Assembly: GCA_964461135.1 (NCBI GenBank)
Contig: CAYWTB010000008.1
Span: 44,529-108,528 of the forward strand
Direction: 5' to 3'
DNA from: RQOF01 sp964461135
GTDB taxonomy: Bacteria; Calditrichota; Calditrichia; RBG-13-44-9
Length of the DNA stretch: 64,000 nucleotides
The position numbers and the translations under genes are program-made. Positions 1-9,073 of the stretch are shown here, piece after piece (positions within the stretch are counted from its first letter, which is position 1; every line of letters begins with the position of its first letter). The notes under the pieces were generated by a model, which worked only from the letters and a program-made list of their open reading frames with translations, was not told where the DNA came from and did no database searches.

Positions 1-223
1 GTTTACTGATTTTTACACATTGTGAACAGGTCTGGCATTCGTGAAGAGGACCCTTTTCGCAATTGAGCAATTTCGCAATCTCGATGGCAAAAGCATCTTT
101 CCCCGCACCTTCTTTTCCATAAAATAAAAAGGCATGGGGCAGCCTCCCATTTTTTATGGAGTTAAGAATTTTTGTTTGAATCTCCGGGTGCCCGATTTCC
201 TGATTAAATATGGCTTGTGGCAT
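1..223 (-). CDS. DNA polymerase III clamp-loader subunit (delta'/gamma-tau family), N-terminal part
   Basis: The first 74 residues are present; the gene runs off the left edge. The protein starts with ATG at 223 (MPQAIFNQEIGHPE). It then shows the clamp-loader pattern RLPHAFLFYGKEGAGKDAFA, which is the P-loop region with GKEGAGKD, followed by a cysteine cluster (CEKGPLHECQTCSQC) like the zinc module of DnaX and HolB. The role would be loading the sliding clamp in replication. The start lies 7 bp downstream of the exbD stop, so the two are probably co-transcribed. The fragment is too short to separate HolB (delta') from DnaX. The substituted P-loop (GKEGAGKD rather than GxxGxGKT) leans towards delta'. 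Confidence 0.75.
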   Translation of the reverse strand, partial: MPQAIFNQEIGHPEIQTKILNSIKNGRLPHAFLFYGKEGAGKDAFAIEIAKLLNCEKGPLHECQTCSQCVKISK

Positions 224-230
224 AATAGTT

Positions 231-632
231 TTATTTTTGCTCCGTGCCAATAACAAGTTTCTGAACCCCGCTCTGTCGCGCAATATCCATTATCTTTACC
301 ACAAATCCGTGAGGAACCTCCTTGTCCGCGTCTATGATAAGTGACTTATCGGGACTTTGCTTCATGGCATCCACCAACAGGGGTTGCAGATTGTTCAGTG
401 AAATATCCTTATCACGGAACTGCATTTTTTCATCCGAGGAAACATAAATGACGGCTTTTTCCACCTTTTGCAGATCTGTCTTTTTGGCTTCCGGTAGGGC
501 CAGTTTTATACCGGGTTGTTCCAGAAAAGTGGAGGAAACAGCAAAGAAGATAATTAATATGAATAATACATCAATCAGGGGAGTAATATTTAAAAGCGCT
601 CTCGATCGCTTCTGATCATTTAACAGGCGCAT
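231..632 (-). CDS. exbD: ExbD/TolR-family biopolymer transport protein
   Basis: This 133-residue inner-membrane protein has the ExbD layout: a short cytoplasmic N-terminus, one membrane helix at about residues 15-36 and a periplasmic domain of about 95 residues. The helix holds the family motif NITPLIDVLF, in which the Asp is the proton-path residue. ExbD proteins work with the ExbB/TolQ channel to pass proton-motive force to TonB or Tol proteins in the outer membrane. No exbB or tonB is visible: upstream is a divergent peptidase gene and downstream is the clamp-loader gene. The partner must be encoded elsewhere. Length and motif fit the family well. Confidence 0.9.
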   Translation of the reverse strand: MRLLNDQKRSRALLNITPLIDVLFILIIFFAVSSTFLEQPGIKLALPEAKKTDLQKVEKAVIYVSSDEKMQFRDKDISLNNLQPLLVDAMKQSPDKSLIIDADKEVPHGFVVKIMDIARQSGVQKLVIGTEQK

Positions 633-848
633 GATTTGTACCCTATAGTAAAATATTTGTCAAAAATAGAGTTTTTTGCATTAACATCGCAAGAAAAAAA
701 TATTACACCGTTCATAATTGTAATTGTTCCGCCCTGGCAGAATCTTATCTTCATGTAATAAAATGCTTGTAATGCTGAAATATTATTCACTATACTAATT
801 TATGGATGATTTTATAAAAAACTAAATTTATTATTATGAAAGGCACAG

Positions 849-2921
849 ATGAAATATATTTTGAGTATACTTTTATTCCTTTCATCATTCCAGTTAGTGA
901 GGGCAGAAAAGAGGGCGTTCACCATTGCCGATCTGTATAAAATCAAGAGTATTACGGATGTGCAGATTTCACCAGATGGTAAACGGGTGGCTTTTGTTGT
1001 CACGCAATATTTCCTGGAAAAAGGTACTTCCAATTCGGACATATATATCATGAATACAGACGGCAGCAACATCCGGCGCATGACCCGCCAGGATGGTACG
1101 GACGATCACCCCCGCTGGTCCCCGGATGGAAGCAAACTGCTGTTTATTTCGGACCGTTCGGGAAACTCCCAGATTTGGGAGATACCCGTGTCCGGTGGTG
1201 ATTCAAAACAACTGACAGATTTTGCCATGGCCACCAGTAAGCCGTTATGGTCCCCTGCCGGTAAAGCAATTGCTTTTGCTGCCAGAGTTTTTCCAGAATG
1301 CGGTGCGTCTTCCCAGTGCAATGGTAAAATTAATAAAAGTATGGAGGAGGGTTCGCTTCAGGCGCACATGGCCGATCACCTCTTTTACCGCCATTGGGAT
1401 TTCTGGAAAGACGGGAAGCGAAATCATATTCAGGTAGTAGATTTAAACCGGAAAAATATTATTGACGTAACTCCCGGTCATTATGATTCACCCTCCTTTT
1501 CCCTGGAAGGCGGGACGGGATATGATTTTTCGCCGGATGGTTCACAGATCTGTTTTGTGTCGAACCATGATAAAAATCCCGAGCAATCAACGAACCAGGA
1601 TTTGTGGGTCGTCCCGGTGAATGGAGGTGAAATCAGAAATTTAACGGCCCGAAATTTGGCCTATGATGGAGATCCGAAATATTCACCTGATGGCCGCTTT
1701 ATTGCTTACCGAATGCAGACGATTCCCGGTTATGAATCAGACCGTTTTCGGCTGGCTGTTTTTAACCGCGAAAATGGACAGAGGGATATCCTGACTCCGG
1801 ATTTTGATTACTGGGTTGAAGATATCGAATGGGCACCGGATTCAAAAAGTATTTATTTTACAGCCGATGTTGAGGGTCACGTGCCCCTCTATCATATATC
1901 TCTTAATTCGAAAAAGATAACGAAAGTTATCGATTCAATAACTATTGATTTTTTCCAGATTACCCCTGATGGTAAATGGATAATTCTGGGAAAGCGGTCA
2001 GTTGCCGAACCTCGAGAGGTATGGAAGGTACGGACGGATGGTAAAAATCCCATGCGGCTTACCTTTTTTAACAGGGGAATTGAAGATAGTGTGGATATCC
2101 GGCCGGCCGAAGAGATGTGGATTCCTTTACCCAATGGTGCAAAAATCCATACTTTTGTTATAAAACCGCACGATTTCGATCCGCGGAAGAAATACCCGCT
2201 TATTCTGAATGTTCACGGCGGACCGCAGCAGCAATGGGAAGATGCCTTCCGCGGAGACTGGCAGGTTTACCCTGGGTCAGGATATGTGGTTGCTTTTCCC
2301 AATCCGCACGGTTCGGTGGGTTATGGACAGGCTTTTACTGCTGAAATATCTAAAGACTGGGGAGGCAAAGTCTACCAGGATATTATGGCGGTTACGGATT
2401 CATTATCCCGAATTTCCTGGATAGACAAGGACCGCATGGGAGCAATGGGCTGGTCATACGGGGGTTATATGATGATGTGGCTGGAAGGTCATACGGATCG
2501 CTTCCAGGCTATCGCCTCCATGATGGGAGTATATGACCTGGTTTCCATGTACGGGGCCACGGAAGAGTTATGGTTTCCTCAATGGGATCTGGGTGGTGCA
2601 CCCTGGGAGACACCCGAAATTTACAAGGAATGGTCTCCCAGCAACTATGTGGAGAATTTTAAAACTCCCTGCCAGGTCATTACCGGCGAGAAGGATTTCC
2701 GGGTTCCGTATACACAGAGTCTGGAATTCTTCACGGCCCTGCGCAAAATGGGAGTGCCTTCCCGGCTCATCGTATATAAAAACGACGGTCACTGGCCGGA
2801 TTTTGTTAAATCCATGCCGTTTTATTATAATGCCCATCTGGACTGGTTTCACCGCTATCTGGGAGGCGATGAGGCGCCCTATGACATGGAAAGAATGTGG
2901 CGTAATATGGTTTTTGAATAA
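849..2921 (+). CDS. secreted S9-family prolyl oligopeptidase / acylaminoacyl-peptidase
   Basis: This 690-residue protein has a signal peptide (MKYILSILLFLSSFQLVRA) and is probably periplasmic. Residues about 20-420 form a WD40-like propeller with repeated SPDGK-type motifs such as ISPDGKRVAFV and WSPDGSKLLFI. The C-terminal alpha/beta-hydrolase domain carries the nucleophile Ser536 in GWSYGGYM. Asp616 (EKDFRVP) and His648 (NDGHWPD) complete the triad. The family cleaves short peptides at Pro or acylated residues. The gene stands alone, divergent from exbD across a 216-bp gap. An AAAGG ribosome site precedes the ATG. The exact substrate (dipeptides, oligopeptides or acyl-peptides) cannot be read from sequence. 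Confidence 0.93.
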   Translation: MKYILSILLFLSSFQLVRAEKRAFTIADLYKIKSITDVQISPDGKRVAFVVTQYFLEKGTSNSDIYIMNTDGSNIRRMTRQDGTDDHPRWSPDGSKLLFISDRSGNSQIWEIPVSGGDSKQLTDFAMATSKPLWSPAGKAIAFAARVFPECGASSQCNGKINKSMEEGSLQAHMADHLFYRHWDFWKDGKRNHIQVVDLNRKNIIDVTPGHYDSPSFSLEGGTGYDFSPDGSQICFVSNHDKNPEQSTNQDLWVVPVNGGEIRNLTARNLAYDGDPKYSPDGRFIAYRMQTIPGYESDRFRLAVFNRENGQRDILTPDFDYWVEDIEWAPDSKSIYFTADVEGHVPLYHISLNSKKITKVIDSITIDFFQITPDGKWIILGKRSVAEPREVWKVRTDGKNPMRLTFFNRGIEDSVDIRPAEEMWIPLPNGAKIHTFVIKPHDFDPRKKYPLILNVHGGPQQQWEDAFRGDWQVYPGSGYVVAFPNPHGSVGYGQAFTAEISKDWGGKVYQDIMAVTDSLSRISWIDKDRMGAMGWSYGGYMMMWLEGHTDRFQAIASMMGVYDLVSMYGATEELWFPQWDLGGAPWETPEIYKEWSPSNYVENFKTPCQVITGEKDFRVPYTQSLEFFTALRKMGVPSRLIVYKNDGHWPDFVKSMPFYYNAHLDWFHRYLGGDEAPYDMERMWRNMVFE

Positions 2922-3037
2922 ACCAGCTAAGCCACCTTACCGGTTCTTTCGGCTCCCCTGGCAGCGTCTGCCGGACTGTTGAATAGAATACCGGCCGGAT
3001 TCATGCGGTTTAAATCTTCCGCAGGAAATACCAGGGT

Positions 3038-3705
3038 TTATCTCTTTCCGAAGCGGTAACTTAGTCCCAGCATGAGACGCAATTCCAGTTTGGGCTGATT
3101 GATTGCCTCATCGGCATCGTTGTATTGATAATTTTCCCGCGGATTTATTCTCTCACCGTCCGGAGCATAGGATGTGTCGTGTCCATAGAGGATGGCGGAT
3201 GTATAATAATCGAATCCTGTATTCAGATTAAAATTCACTTTTTTACTGATGGGAAATCCTACTTCCACGCCCATTCCGACGCCCCAGTGTTTGCTGGTTA
3301 CCTCAAAATCTTCGTTGTTCCCGATGAACTTGAAATTGGCTTTAAAACTGGCATAACGCGGACCGAAAAACACATAGGCTTCCGGGATGGAAAAATGATT
3401 CACCGGATACATAAAATCGAAAGAAAACCGGATAATATTTCCCTTTTCCGGTACGGTTCCGCCCTGATTGTTATTGATGAATATGCGACGAGCATCGGTG
3501 GCATTTCCGGGATCCAGGGAAACATAACCCACATTTATGCGGGCCACCAGTGGCAAGCCCTGCGCAAAATTATGGACACTGCCGTAGAGGTCCCATCCCA
3601 GTCCCCCGTAGTGTCCCACGTTTATTCCCGCCCGCCATTCAGCGCCAGTCGATGTGTATATCAAAACAAGCAGCAATAATAATGCTGAAACAATCCTTTT
3701 TTCAT
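3038..3705 (-). CDS. outer-membrane beta-barrel protein, reading frame broken in the signal peptide
   Basis: The body (212 codons from about 3676) alternates aromatic and polar residues and ends in YRFGKR, as small outer-membrane barrels do. The frame of the body has no good start. However, an ATG at 3703-3705 with an AAGGAG ribosome site is followed by a run of six A and is one base out of frame with the body. With seven A the N-terminus would read MKKRIVSALLLLLVLIYTS, a textbook signal peptide ending near STGA. So the gene carries a one-base deletion in an A tract, or uses slippage there, or the assembly is wrong. Function beyond a porin-like or membrane role is unknown. Confidence 0.7.
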
Positions 3706-4009
3706 GATAATGCTCCTTGTTGAATGGTTGATTTAATATGCCGGTTTACAGTAAAAATAAAGATGAATCAGTTTGGGTAAAACTTGATTCGTTTGAATAA
3801 CCTCTCAGCAGCTCCGAAGGCCATCCCTGCACTGGCATAATGCGATTTTCTTTTTATTATCCTTGCACCGGATCACAAAGTTACCAGGACATGTGTTAAA
3901 TTCTGCCATTGAAACGGCCGGTGATTCCTCTGGACAATATCAGAAGAGTCCATTTAATTACTATTTTACGAATTTCAGTTTCATTCATGTGGTTTGCGTC
4001 GCCTCTGTA
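3706..4009. other. intergenic, inverted repeat only
   Basis: No gene is seen in this gap of about 300 bases upstream of the beta-barrel gene. At 3765-3790 an imperfect inverted repeat (GAATCAGTTT pairing with AAACTTGATTC, one bulge, 5-base loop) could be an operator or a 5'-leader hairpin of the minus-strand barrel gene. This is inference only. Confidence 0.3.
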
Positions 4010-4618
4010 TTATTTTTTATTCCGGCGGTTATTGGTTTCCGCAGCCTTGCGCAAAGAATTTATGATTTGTCTGATGCGAATCCTTACCTTTTTGTAATCA
4101 ATTTTTTCCCACTCCTGTAAAATGGGAATATATTTGCAATCTCCCGATTTCTCTATTTTATCCAACAGCATCATGATCAGTTGTCTGTTTCGGTCCTTAA
4201 GTTGATTTGAATTAAAATGTTTTTCTCCCTTTTCTATCATCTCGTTAAATTTTTCTAAAAGTTCATCGCTGTAGGTATCCTTTTCAATATCCCATCCGAA
4301 TTCAGTAAATACGATTAATGGTAATCTATTGTCATATTCAATCTGCAAGTATCCGGCTTCTATCATCCAATCGATTTTTAAGTGAACTTCATCGATTCCC
4401 AGTGATTTAAACTTGCCATAAGCCGGATTCTCATCCAGGTGAAGTTCCAACAGCTTTTTTTCTCTGGACCCTTTTAGAATCTTTGCTAATAAAGTGCGAC
4501 CACCCTTAAATATGATACTGTCAGAAGCTCTTAATATAATTTTTATTTCCGAAAATGGTAATTTTTTTATATTTCCGGAATTTAAATGAACCGGAACTCT
4601 TGTTCTCTTTCTTGACAT
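4010..4618 (-). CDS. stand-alone RQC-domain winged-helix protein (RQC-minor type)
   Basis: This 202-residue protein contains an RQC-like winged helix at about residues 25-115. It matches the RQC domain that follows the helicase core in RecQ: an allele such as FKGGRTLLAKILKGS, then GIDEVHLKIDWMIEAGYL and a hydrophobic wing. There is no helicase, zinc or HRDC domain; the C-terminal 90 residues are basic and helical (RIRQIINSLRKAAE). RQC domains bind DNA duplex ends and G-quadruplexes. The family is seen as small DNA-binding proteins of unknown job. The gene is monocistronic, with PiT upstream on the same strand 110 bp away. Confidence 0.65.
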   Translation of the reverse strand: MSRKRTRVPVHLNSGNIKKLPFSEIKIILRASDSIIFKGGRTLLAKILKGSREKKLLELHLDENPAYGKFKSLGIDEVHLKIDWMIEAGYLQIEYDNRLPLIVFTEFGWDIEKDTYSDELLEKFNEMIEKGEKHFNSNQLKDRNRQLIMMLLDKIEKSGDCKYIPILQEWEKIDYKKVRIRIRQIINSLRKAAETNNRRNKK

Positions 4619-4728
4619 GATATATACTATGAAAAATTTAACGGATTTGCATCCGAGTTTTTTTGCCTGTCTGATAATTTTATTAGATAATCATGGCGAA
4701 AGTAAGTTACAGGCTTCCCTGGTAAAAT

Positions 4729-5775
4729 TTAAAAGGTAACTACGCGAAGTTCGAATACATTTTTGACAAAAAATAACATGATAAAAGAAAGAAGGCAGGA
4801 TACGAGGGGTGTGGTCACCCAGGCCAGCGCAATTTTCCCTACTACATTATAATGTATGCCCTTTCCACCTTTGGAGATTCCGATGCCAATTACCGCACCA
4901 ATGACGGCTTGTGAGCTGGAAACCGGAACCAGGGGGATAGGAGGCAAACCCAGTGAAATCAGAAAAATTTTAAGTTTTTGGGAGGCAAACACAAATAAAA
5001 CCAGAGATACTGATAAAACCACCACCAAGGCGGTAACAGGAGTTAATTTATAAAGTTCATTTCCTATGGTTTTCATTACGTGGCCCGAATAGGTATAAAT
5101 TCCTGCGGAAATGGCCAGGCTTCCCATTAGAAATAATTGCTGTGTTCCGCTGAGTGAGAACAGATTGCCGATCTGAATTGTGTCAAAAGGATTGGCAGGG
5201 ACAAAAACTCCCACCACATTAGCGATATTATTACCGCCCAGGCTATAGGCACCAAATGCTCCCACCACAATAAGCCCTGCCCGTGTGAGGGCATCCACTT
5301 CCAGGATATGCATGTGTACCTTGCGGAGGACAAAGGTAACCAGTTTAAAAATCACCAGAGCGAATATGGCGGAAAGCACGGGACTGAAAAACCAGGTTGA
5401 AATAATTTCGGTAAGAACTTTGAAATTAGTGGGTGATCCGGTGAACCAGTTCCACCCCACGATTCCCCCGATAATCACCTGGGTAGTTGATACCGGTAAT
5501 TTTAACCGGCTCATGCTGGTAACGGTCAGTGCCGAAGCCAGCGCTACAGTAAATGAACCCGCAATGGCATTGATTCCGCCCAGATGCCCCAGTGTGGTGG
5601 TGGCACCCGCGCCGCTTATTACAGCTCCCAGGATTACAAAGACACTGGCCACCAGGGCAGCTACTTTGAACTTTACCATTCTGGTGCCTACAGCCGTGCC
5701 GAAAATGTTGCCGGCATCATTGGCTCCCAGTGACCAGCCCAGAAAAATTCCACTCAGTAAAAAGAACCAGATCAT
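4729..5775 (-). CDS. pit: inorganic phosphate transporter, PiT family
   Basis: This polytopic 348-residue membrane protein has about 10 hydrophobic helices in two related halves. Each half carries the PiT signature: SLGANDAGNIFGTAVGT at about residues 15-31 and LGGNNIANVVGVFVP at about 160-174. The family imports phosphate (often as a metal-phosphate complex) by proton or sodium symport. It is 17 bp downstream of the DUF47 gene, the standard PiT accessory arrangement. The length matches the short bacterial PiT class. No Pho-box was recognised upstream. Confidence 0.93.
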   Translation of the reverse strand: MIWFFLLSGIFLGWSLGANDAGNIFGTAVGTRMVKFKVAALVASVFVILGAVISGAGATTTLGHLGGINAIAGSFTVALASALTVTSMSRLKLPVSTTQVIIGGIVGWNWFTGSPTNFKVLTEIISTWFFSPVLSAIFALVIFKLVTFVLRKVHMHILEVDALTRAGLIVVGAFGAYSLGGNNIANVVGVFVPANPFDTIQIGNLFSLSGTQQLFLMGSLAISAGIYTYSGHVMKTIGNELYKLTPVTALVVVLSVSLVLFVFASQKLKIFLISLGLPPIPLVPVSSSQAVIGAVIGIGISKGGKGIHYNVVGKIALAWVTTPLVSCLLSFIMLFFVKNVFELRVVTF

Positions 5776-5792
5776 AAAATCAGATAATACCC

Positions 5793-6437
5793 TTATTCAT
5801 ATCGTTTTGCAGTTGCAATTGCCAACCGGTCACACACATCCTCGGCGTCATCGGCAATCAGTTCAATATGATGTGCAAAAACCCGGAGATGTGCCTTCCA
5901 GCTTAAATCCCGGTCCGTTTCGAATACCAGGCGTTTTATTTTTTCTGCAATCTTATCGGATTCTTTCTCATAAAATTGTGCCTTGTTAATATAGTCCCGT
6001 ACCGATTGCAGCTCCCGGAAATAGGTTCTTACCGCTTTCACCATACTTTCAACCGCGGAGCTGGAAGCCTGAGCCAGATCCAGATATAAGGCCCGGAATT
6101 CTTCAGGAATGTCTGGGTTTTCAATGGAGAAGTTCAATAAAGTTTTTGCCAGCCGATTTAAAACCTCGTCGGAACTTTCCAGCAATCCCAGTACATCGCC
6201 CCGGGATTCAGGTATCAGGGTGTGCACATAAAGTTTGTTTTCTATTTCCCGCCGAAGGTTGTCACCCTTGCTTTCCATAGTACGCAGATCTTTGTAACGC
6301 TGATCAAATTCATCGGTCCTTTTGTCAAAATAATAACGGAGTCCCTGTACAAAAACAAGAGCTGCCCTGTCTATCAGATCCAGATACTCTTCAATCTGCG
6401 ATTCCAGTTCTTTAGTCTTTCGAAACAGGATTTTCAT
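5793..6437 (-). CDS. DUF47 / PhoU-like Pit accessory protein
   Basis: This 214-residue, all-helical cytoplasmic protein belongs to the PhoU-like DUF47 family, whose genes commonly precede PiT transporters and are thought to regulate them. Typical are the N-terminal lead (MKILFRKTKELESQIEEYLDLI) and repeated acidic/His helices (DSDKIAEKIKRLVFE-like, HHIELIADDAEDVCDRL) that bind metal in PhoU proteins. ATG at 6437 is preferred over a longer start at 6473 because the family begins at this point; the extra 12 residues (MCTADILTREC) look unrelated. It forms an operon with the PiT gene. Confidence 0.88.
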   Translation of the reverse strand: MKILFRKTKELESQIEEYLDLIDRAALVFVQGLRYYFDKRTDEFDQRYKDLRTMESKGDNLRREIENKLYVHTLIPESRGDVLGLLESSDEVLNRLAKTLLNFSIENPDIPEEFRALYLDLAQASSSAVESMVKAVRTYFRELQSVRDYINKAQFYEKESDKIAEKIKRLVFETDRDLSWKAHLRVFAHHIELIADDAEDVCDRLAIATAKRYE

Positions 6438-6643
6438 GGTACATTCCCGGGTTAAGATATCAGCCGTACACACATTTTTTACAAAGCAAAAAATACAATT
6501 TTTTCAGAGAATTGTCAAATAAAATAACTCTTTAATATTTATGATTTTAAATTATTTTATAAATTTGAGTATATTAGAGCAGATAAAATTTATTCATCTG
6601 GGCAGTATTGTGAAGAAAGAGTGTATATTCGGAAAAAATTCAG

Positions 6644-7348
6644 ATGGTCACAGTAAATACGATTAGCCGGATCAGGATAGCGGCACAGCAGCCTTACTTT
6701 TTACCGGATTTTTATTTTTTTTACAAAATCTCACAATCGGATATTTTTATTATTGCAGATTTTCTGAAATATCGCAAACAGTCAGCCATGAACCGGGCGG
6801 CGCTGGGAAAGGATTTTAAACCCGGCTACCTGAGTGTCCCTGTACATCATGAGGGGAGAACTTCACAGCTTCCTGCCTGTGATGTAAGAATGATCGATAA
6901 ACAACAATGGACATCCCGGCATCTGAGGACCATCAGTTCACTCTATCGTAAATACCCGTTTTTTGATTTTTTCTTCCCGGAACTGGAACATATTTACCGG
7001 AAAAATCATGCACATTTGAGTGACTTTCTTAACGATTTGATTCTTTGGCAGAAGAACATTATTTTTCCTGATAAAAAAATCTATATTGCTTCACAACAAA
7101 AAATTTGCAGTATCGGCGACCTTAAAGGCTGGATAGACAGCAGATATCCTGTTCATAGCGTGTACTATTATCCGCATGAAGCCGCATATTACCGAACGCA
7201 TTTTACTGGTGATATTTTAGTCAGACTGAATGATCAAAATTTGCCACACTTCCCTTCCGGTTACGAAACGGCGATGCCTGTGATTATTCTGTTATTTCTG
7301 GTGGGCCCGGAAGTGGTTTTGTATTTTTCGGGCAGTCTGCGCCCCTGA
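6644..7348 (+). CDS. WbqC-family protein
   Basis: This 234-residue protein matches the WbqC-like family: the N-terminal IAAQQPYFLPDFYFFYKI corresponds to the family's QPxYLPWxGYF motif. It continues with the D-x-F pattern (SDIFIIADFLKYRKQ) and the C-terminal LLFLVGPEV segment. WbqC-like genes occur in O-antigen and other surface-glycan clusters, where they may take part in amino-sugar formation. The biochemistry is not settled. The gene stands alone, divergent from the DUF47 gene. Codon 1 may be ATG 6644 or slightly later; the family start is close to residue 10. Confidence 0.75.
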   Translation: MVTVNTISRIRIAAQQPYFLPDFYFFYKISQSDIFIIADFLKYRKQSAMNRAALGKDFKPGYLSVPVHHEGRTSQLPACDVRMIDKQQWTSRHLRTISSLYRKYPFFDFFFPELEHIYRKNHAHLSDFLNDLILWQKNIIFPDKKIYIASQQKICSIGDLKGWIDSRYPVHSVYYYPHEAAYYRTHFTGDILVRLNDQNLPHFPSGYETAMPVIILLFLVGPEVVLYFSGSLRP

Positions 7349-7486
7349 AGAAGCTGTCATATGAATCTGTAAGTGAAACTCCTTACCATCTCCGGCATCA
7401 TAATGATAAAAAAATTGCATTAAAATAAAATCTAACTTAAATTAAAAGTTCTAAAATATATAAGTTGTAATTTTAAACGTTGATTT

Positions 7487-8050
7487 ATGAAAATTAAGGC
7501 CAGTCAAATACGCAAGGGTAACATTATAGAATATAATGGTGAGTTATACCGTGTTACTGAAATGACCCATATTACGCCGGGAAACTGGCGTGCGATCATT
7601 CAGGTCACCATGAAGCGCCTGCGGGATGAGGTGAAATCCGAGAATCGTTACCGTCCCGATGAGGCTGTGGAAAAGGCGACCATGACTACCCGTGAGCACC
7701 AGTATCTTTATAAAGATGACAATAACTATTATTTTATGGATCTTGAAACCTTTGAACAGATTCACCTGACGGCCGAGATGCTTGGTGATGATGCTTACTA
7801 TCTCATGCCGGAAACCGTGGTCCAGATTCTGTTCTCTGATAATATTCCAGTAGGAGTTGAGCTTCCGGGAGTGGTGGAGTTAAAAGTTGTAGAAACCGAG
7901 CCGAATATCAAAGGCGCTACTATATCGAGTTCTTACAAGCCTGCGGTTCTGGAGACCGGTATGACCGTTCAGATCCCTCCTTTTATTGAAACGGGAGAAG
8001 TTATCCGGGTGGATACATCCTCAGGAAAATATCTGGAACGGGCAAAGTAA
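7487..8050 (+). CDS. efp: elongation factor P with an unmodifiable-looking loop
   Basis: This 187-residue protein has the three EF-P domains: KOW-like N-terminus (MKIKASQIRKGNIIEYNGE), the OB domain and the C-terminal domain with its GATISSSYKPA and TGEVIRVDTSSGKYL signatures. EF-P relieves ribosome stalling at polyproline. The loop that inserts at the P-site reads HITPGNWRA. Asn33 sits where E. coli has the beta-lysylated Lys34 and other bacteria have rhamnosylated Arg or Lys, and Trp34 follows. Neither Lys nor Arg is at the tip. This probably marks an EF-P subtype that works unmodified or with an unknown modification. Monocistronic. Confidence 0.95.
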   Translation: MKIKASQIRKGNIIEYNGELYRVTEMTHITPGNWRAIIQVTMKRLRDEVKSENRYRPDEAVEKATMTTREHQYLYKDDNNYYFMDLETFEQIHLTAEMLGDDAYYLMPETVVQILFSDNIPVGVELPGVVELKVVETEPNIKGATISSSYKPAVLETGMTVQIPPFIETGEVIRVDTSSGKYLERAK

Positions 8051-8169
8051 AAGAAAGCCAGCAACGGCCACCGGGGAACAATATTGTACGGTATCGGTTC
8101 ATTTATAAAAGTCTGGAAATATTGTTTTTTTTTAAATTTAAAATTCATGTAACTGTTTCAGGAGGGTGA

Positions 8170-9030
8170 ATGAAAAGAAAATATCTTTTAATGAGCGTAA
8201 TTATGGTTTTGTTAATAGCTATTGTAGCGATCGCTCAGGAGGATATGAAAGTTGAGGCCCAGAAGGCTTACAACGAAGGGCTTGCCTTGCTTAAAAAAAA
8301 CCAGGTAACCCAGGCTATTAGCAAATTAAAGGAAGCAATTTCCAAAGACCCTGATCTTGCTATAGCTTATTATGCTATGGGAATAGCTTACAAAAATTCA
8401 AAAGATTTGACTCAGGCAGAGGCAATGTTTAAAAAGGCCATTGATAAGAATGATAAATTTATTTCTGCTTATAACGCGTTAGGCCTGCTTTATTCAAGCC
8501 AGCAGAGATATGATATGGCCGTAAATACATTTAAAGCCGCACTGGGAATGGATGCCGGTGATCAGAAAGCAAATTTCGGACTGGGATATGTTTATCTGCA
8601 GCAAAAGGATTATCGGAATGCAATCCAGTATTTTCAGAAAGCGGTGGAGAGTGAGGCGGATTATTCAAAGGCCTGGGAAAATCTGGGTATCTGCTATCAT
8701 GAGACAAGGCAATATTCCGAAGCAGTAAGTGCTTTCCAGAAAGCTTTGGAATATGAGAAGAGACGAACAGAAAAAAGCGATATTTACCTGCGTCTGGGAA
8801 ATTCCTATTCAAAACTTAATGAAGATCAGCCTGCGATTGATGCCTATAATAATGCCATCGAGACCTCTACAAAAAGTTATGTAAAAGGCGCGGCTCATTT
8901 CGGACTGGGTGAAATTTATAAGAAAAACAATAACAACCAACAGGCCATTGTGCAATTTGAAGCCGCTTCCCGGGACAGGTCATGGAAACAACCGGCTTTA
9001 TATGAATTAGATCTGTTGAAAAAGAAATAG
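8170..9030 (+). CDS. secreted TPR-repeat protein
   Basis: This 286-residue protein has a signal peptide (MKRKYLLMSVIMVLLIAIVAIAQ). Six or seven tetratricopeptide repeats follow at about residues 27-280, recognisable by AxxxYNxGLALLKKN, AIAYYAMGIAYKNS, AYNALGLLYSSQQRY and AWENLGICYHETRQY. TPR arrays are protein-interaction scaffolds. The likely place is the periplasm. A strong ribosome site (AGGAGG) precedes the ATG. The next gene, rpsU, starts 43 bp later but is functionally unrelated. The partner protein is unknown. Confidence 0.85.
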   Translation: MKRKYLLMSVIMVLLIAIVAIAQEDMKVEAQKAYNEGLALLKKNQVTQAISKLKEAISKDPDLAIAYYAMGIAYKNSKDLTQAEAMFKKAIDKNDKFISAYNALGLLYSSQQRYDMAVNTFKAALGMDAGDQKANFGLGYVYLQQKDYRNAIQYFQKAVESEADYSKAWENLGICYHETRQYSEAVSAFQKALEYEKRRTEKSDIYLRLGNSYSKLNEDQPAIDAYNNAIETSTKSYVKGAAHFGLGEIYKKNNNNQQAIVQFEAASRDRSWKQPALYELDLLKKK

Positions 9031-9073
9031 TTATAACGCTTAACAATTCCATTGAAAGGGGGTCAGGACTGGA

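Noticed and set aside
812..1081. minus-strand frame across the start of the S9 peptidase gene
   Set aside because: It is the antisense of a strongly supported gene, with no ribosome site or homology.
3125..3679. 184-codon plus-strand frame opposite the barrel gene
   Set aside because: Antisense shadow of the barrel coding sequence; the protein lacks any domain-like pattern.
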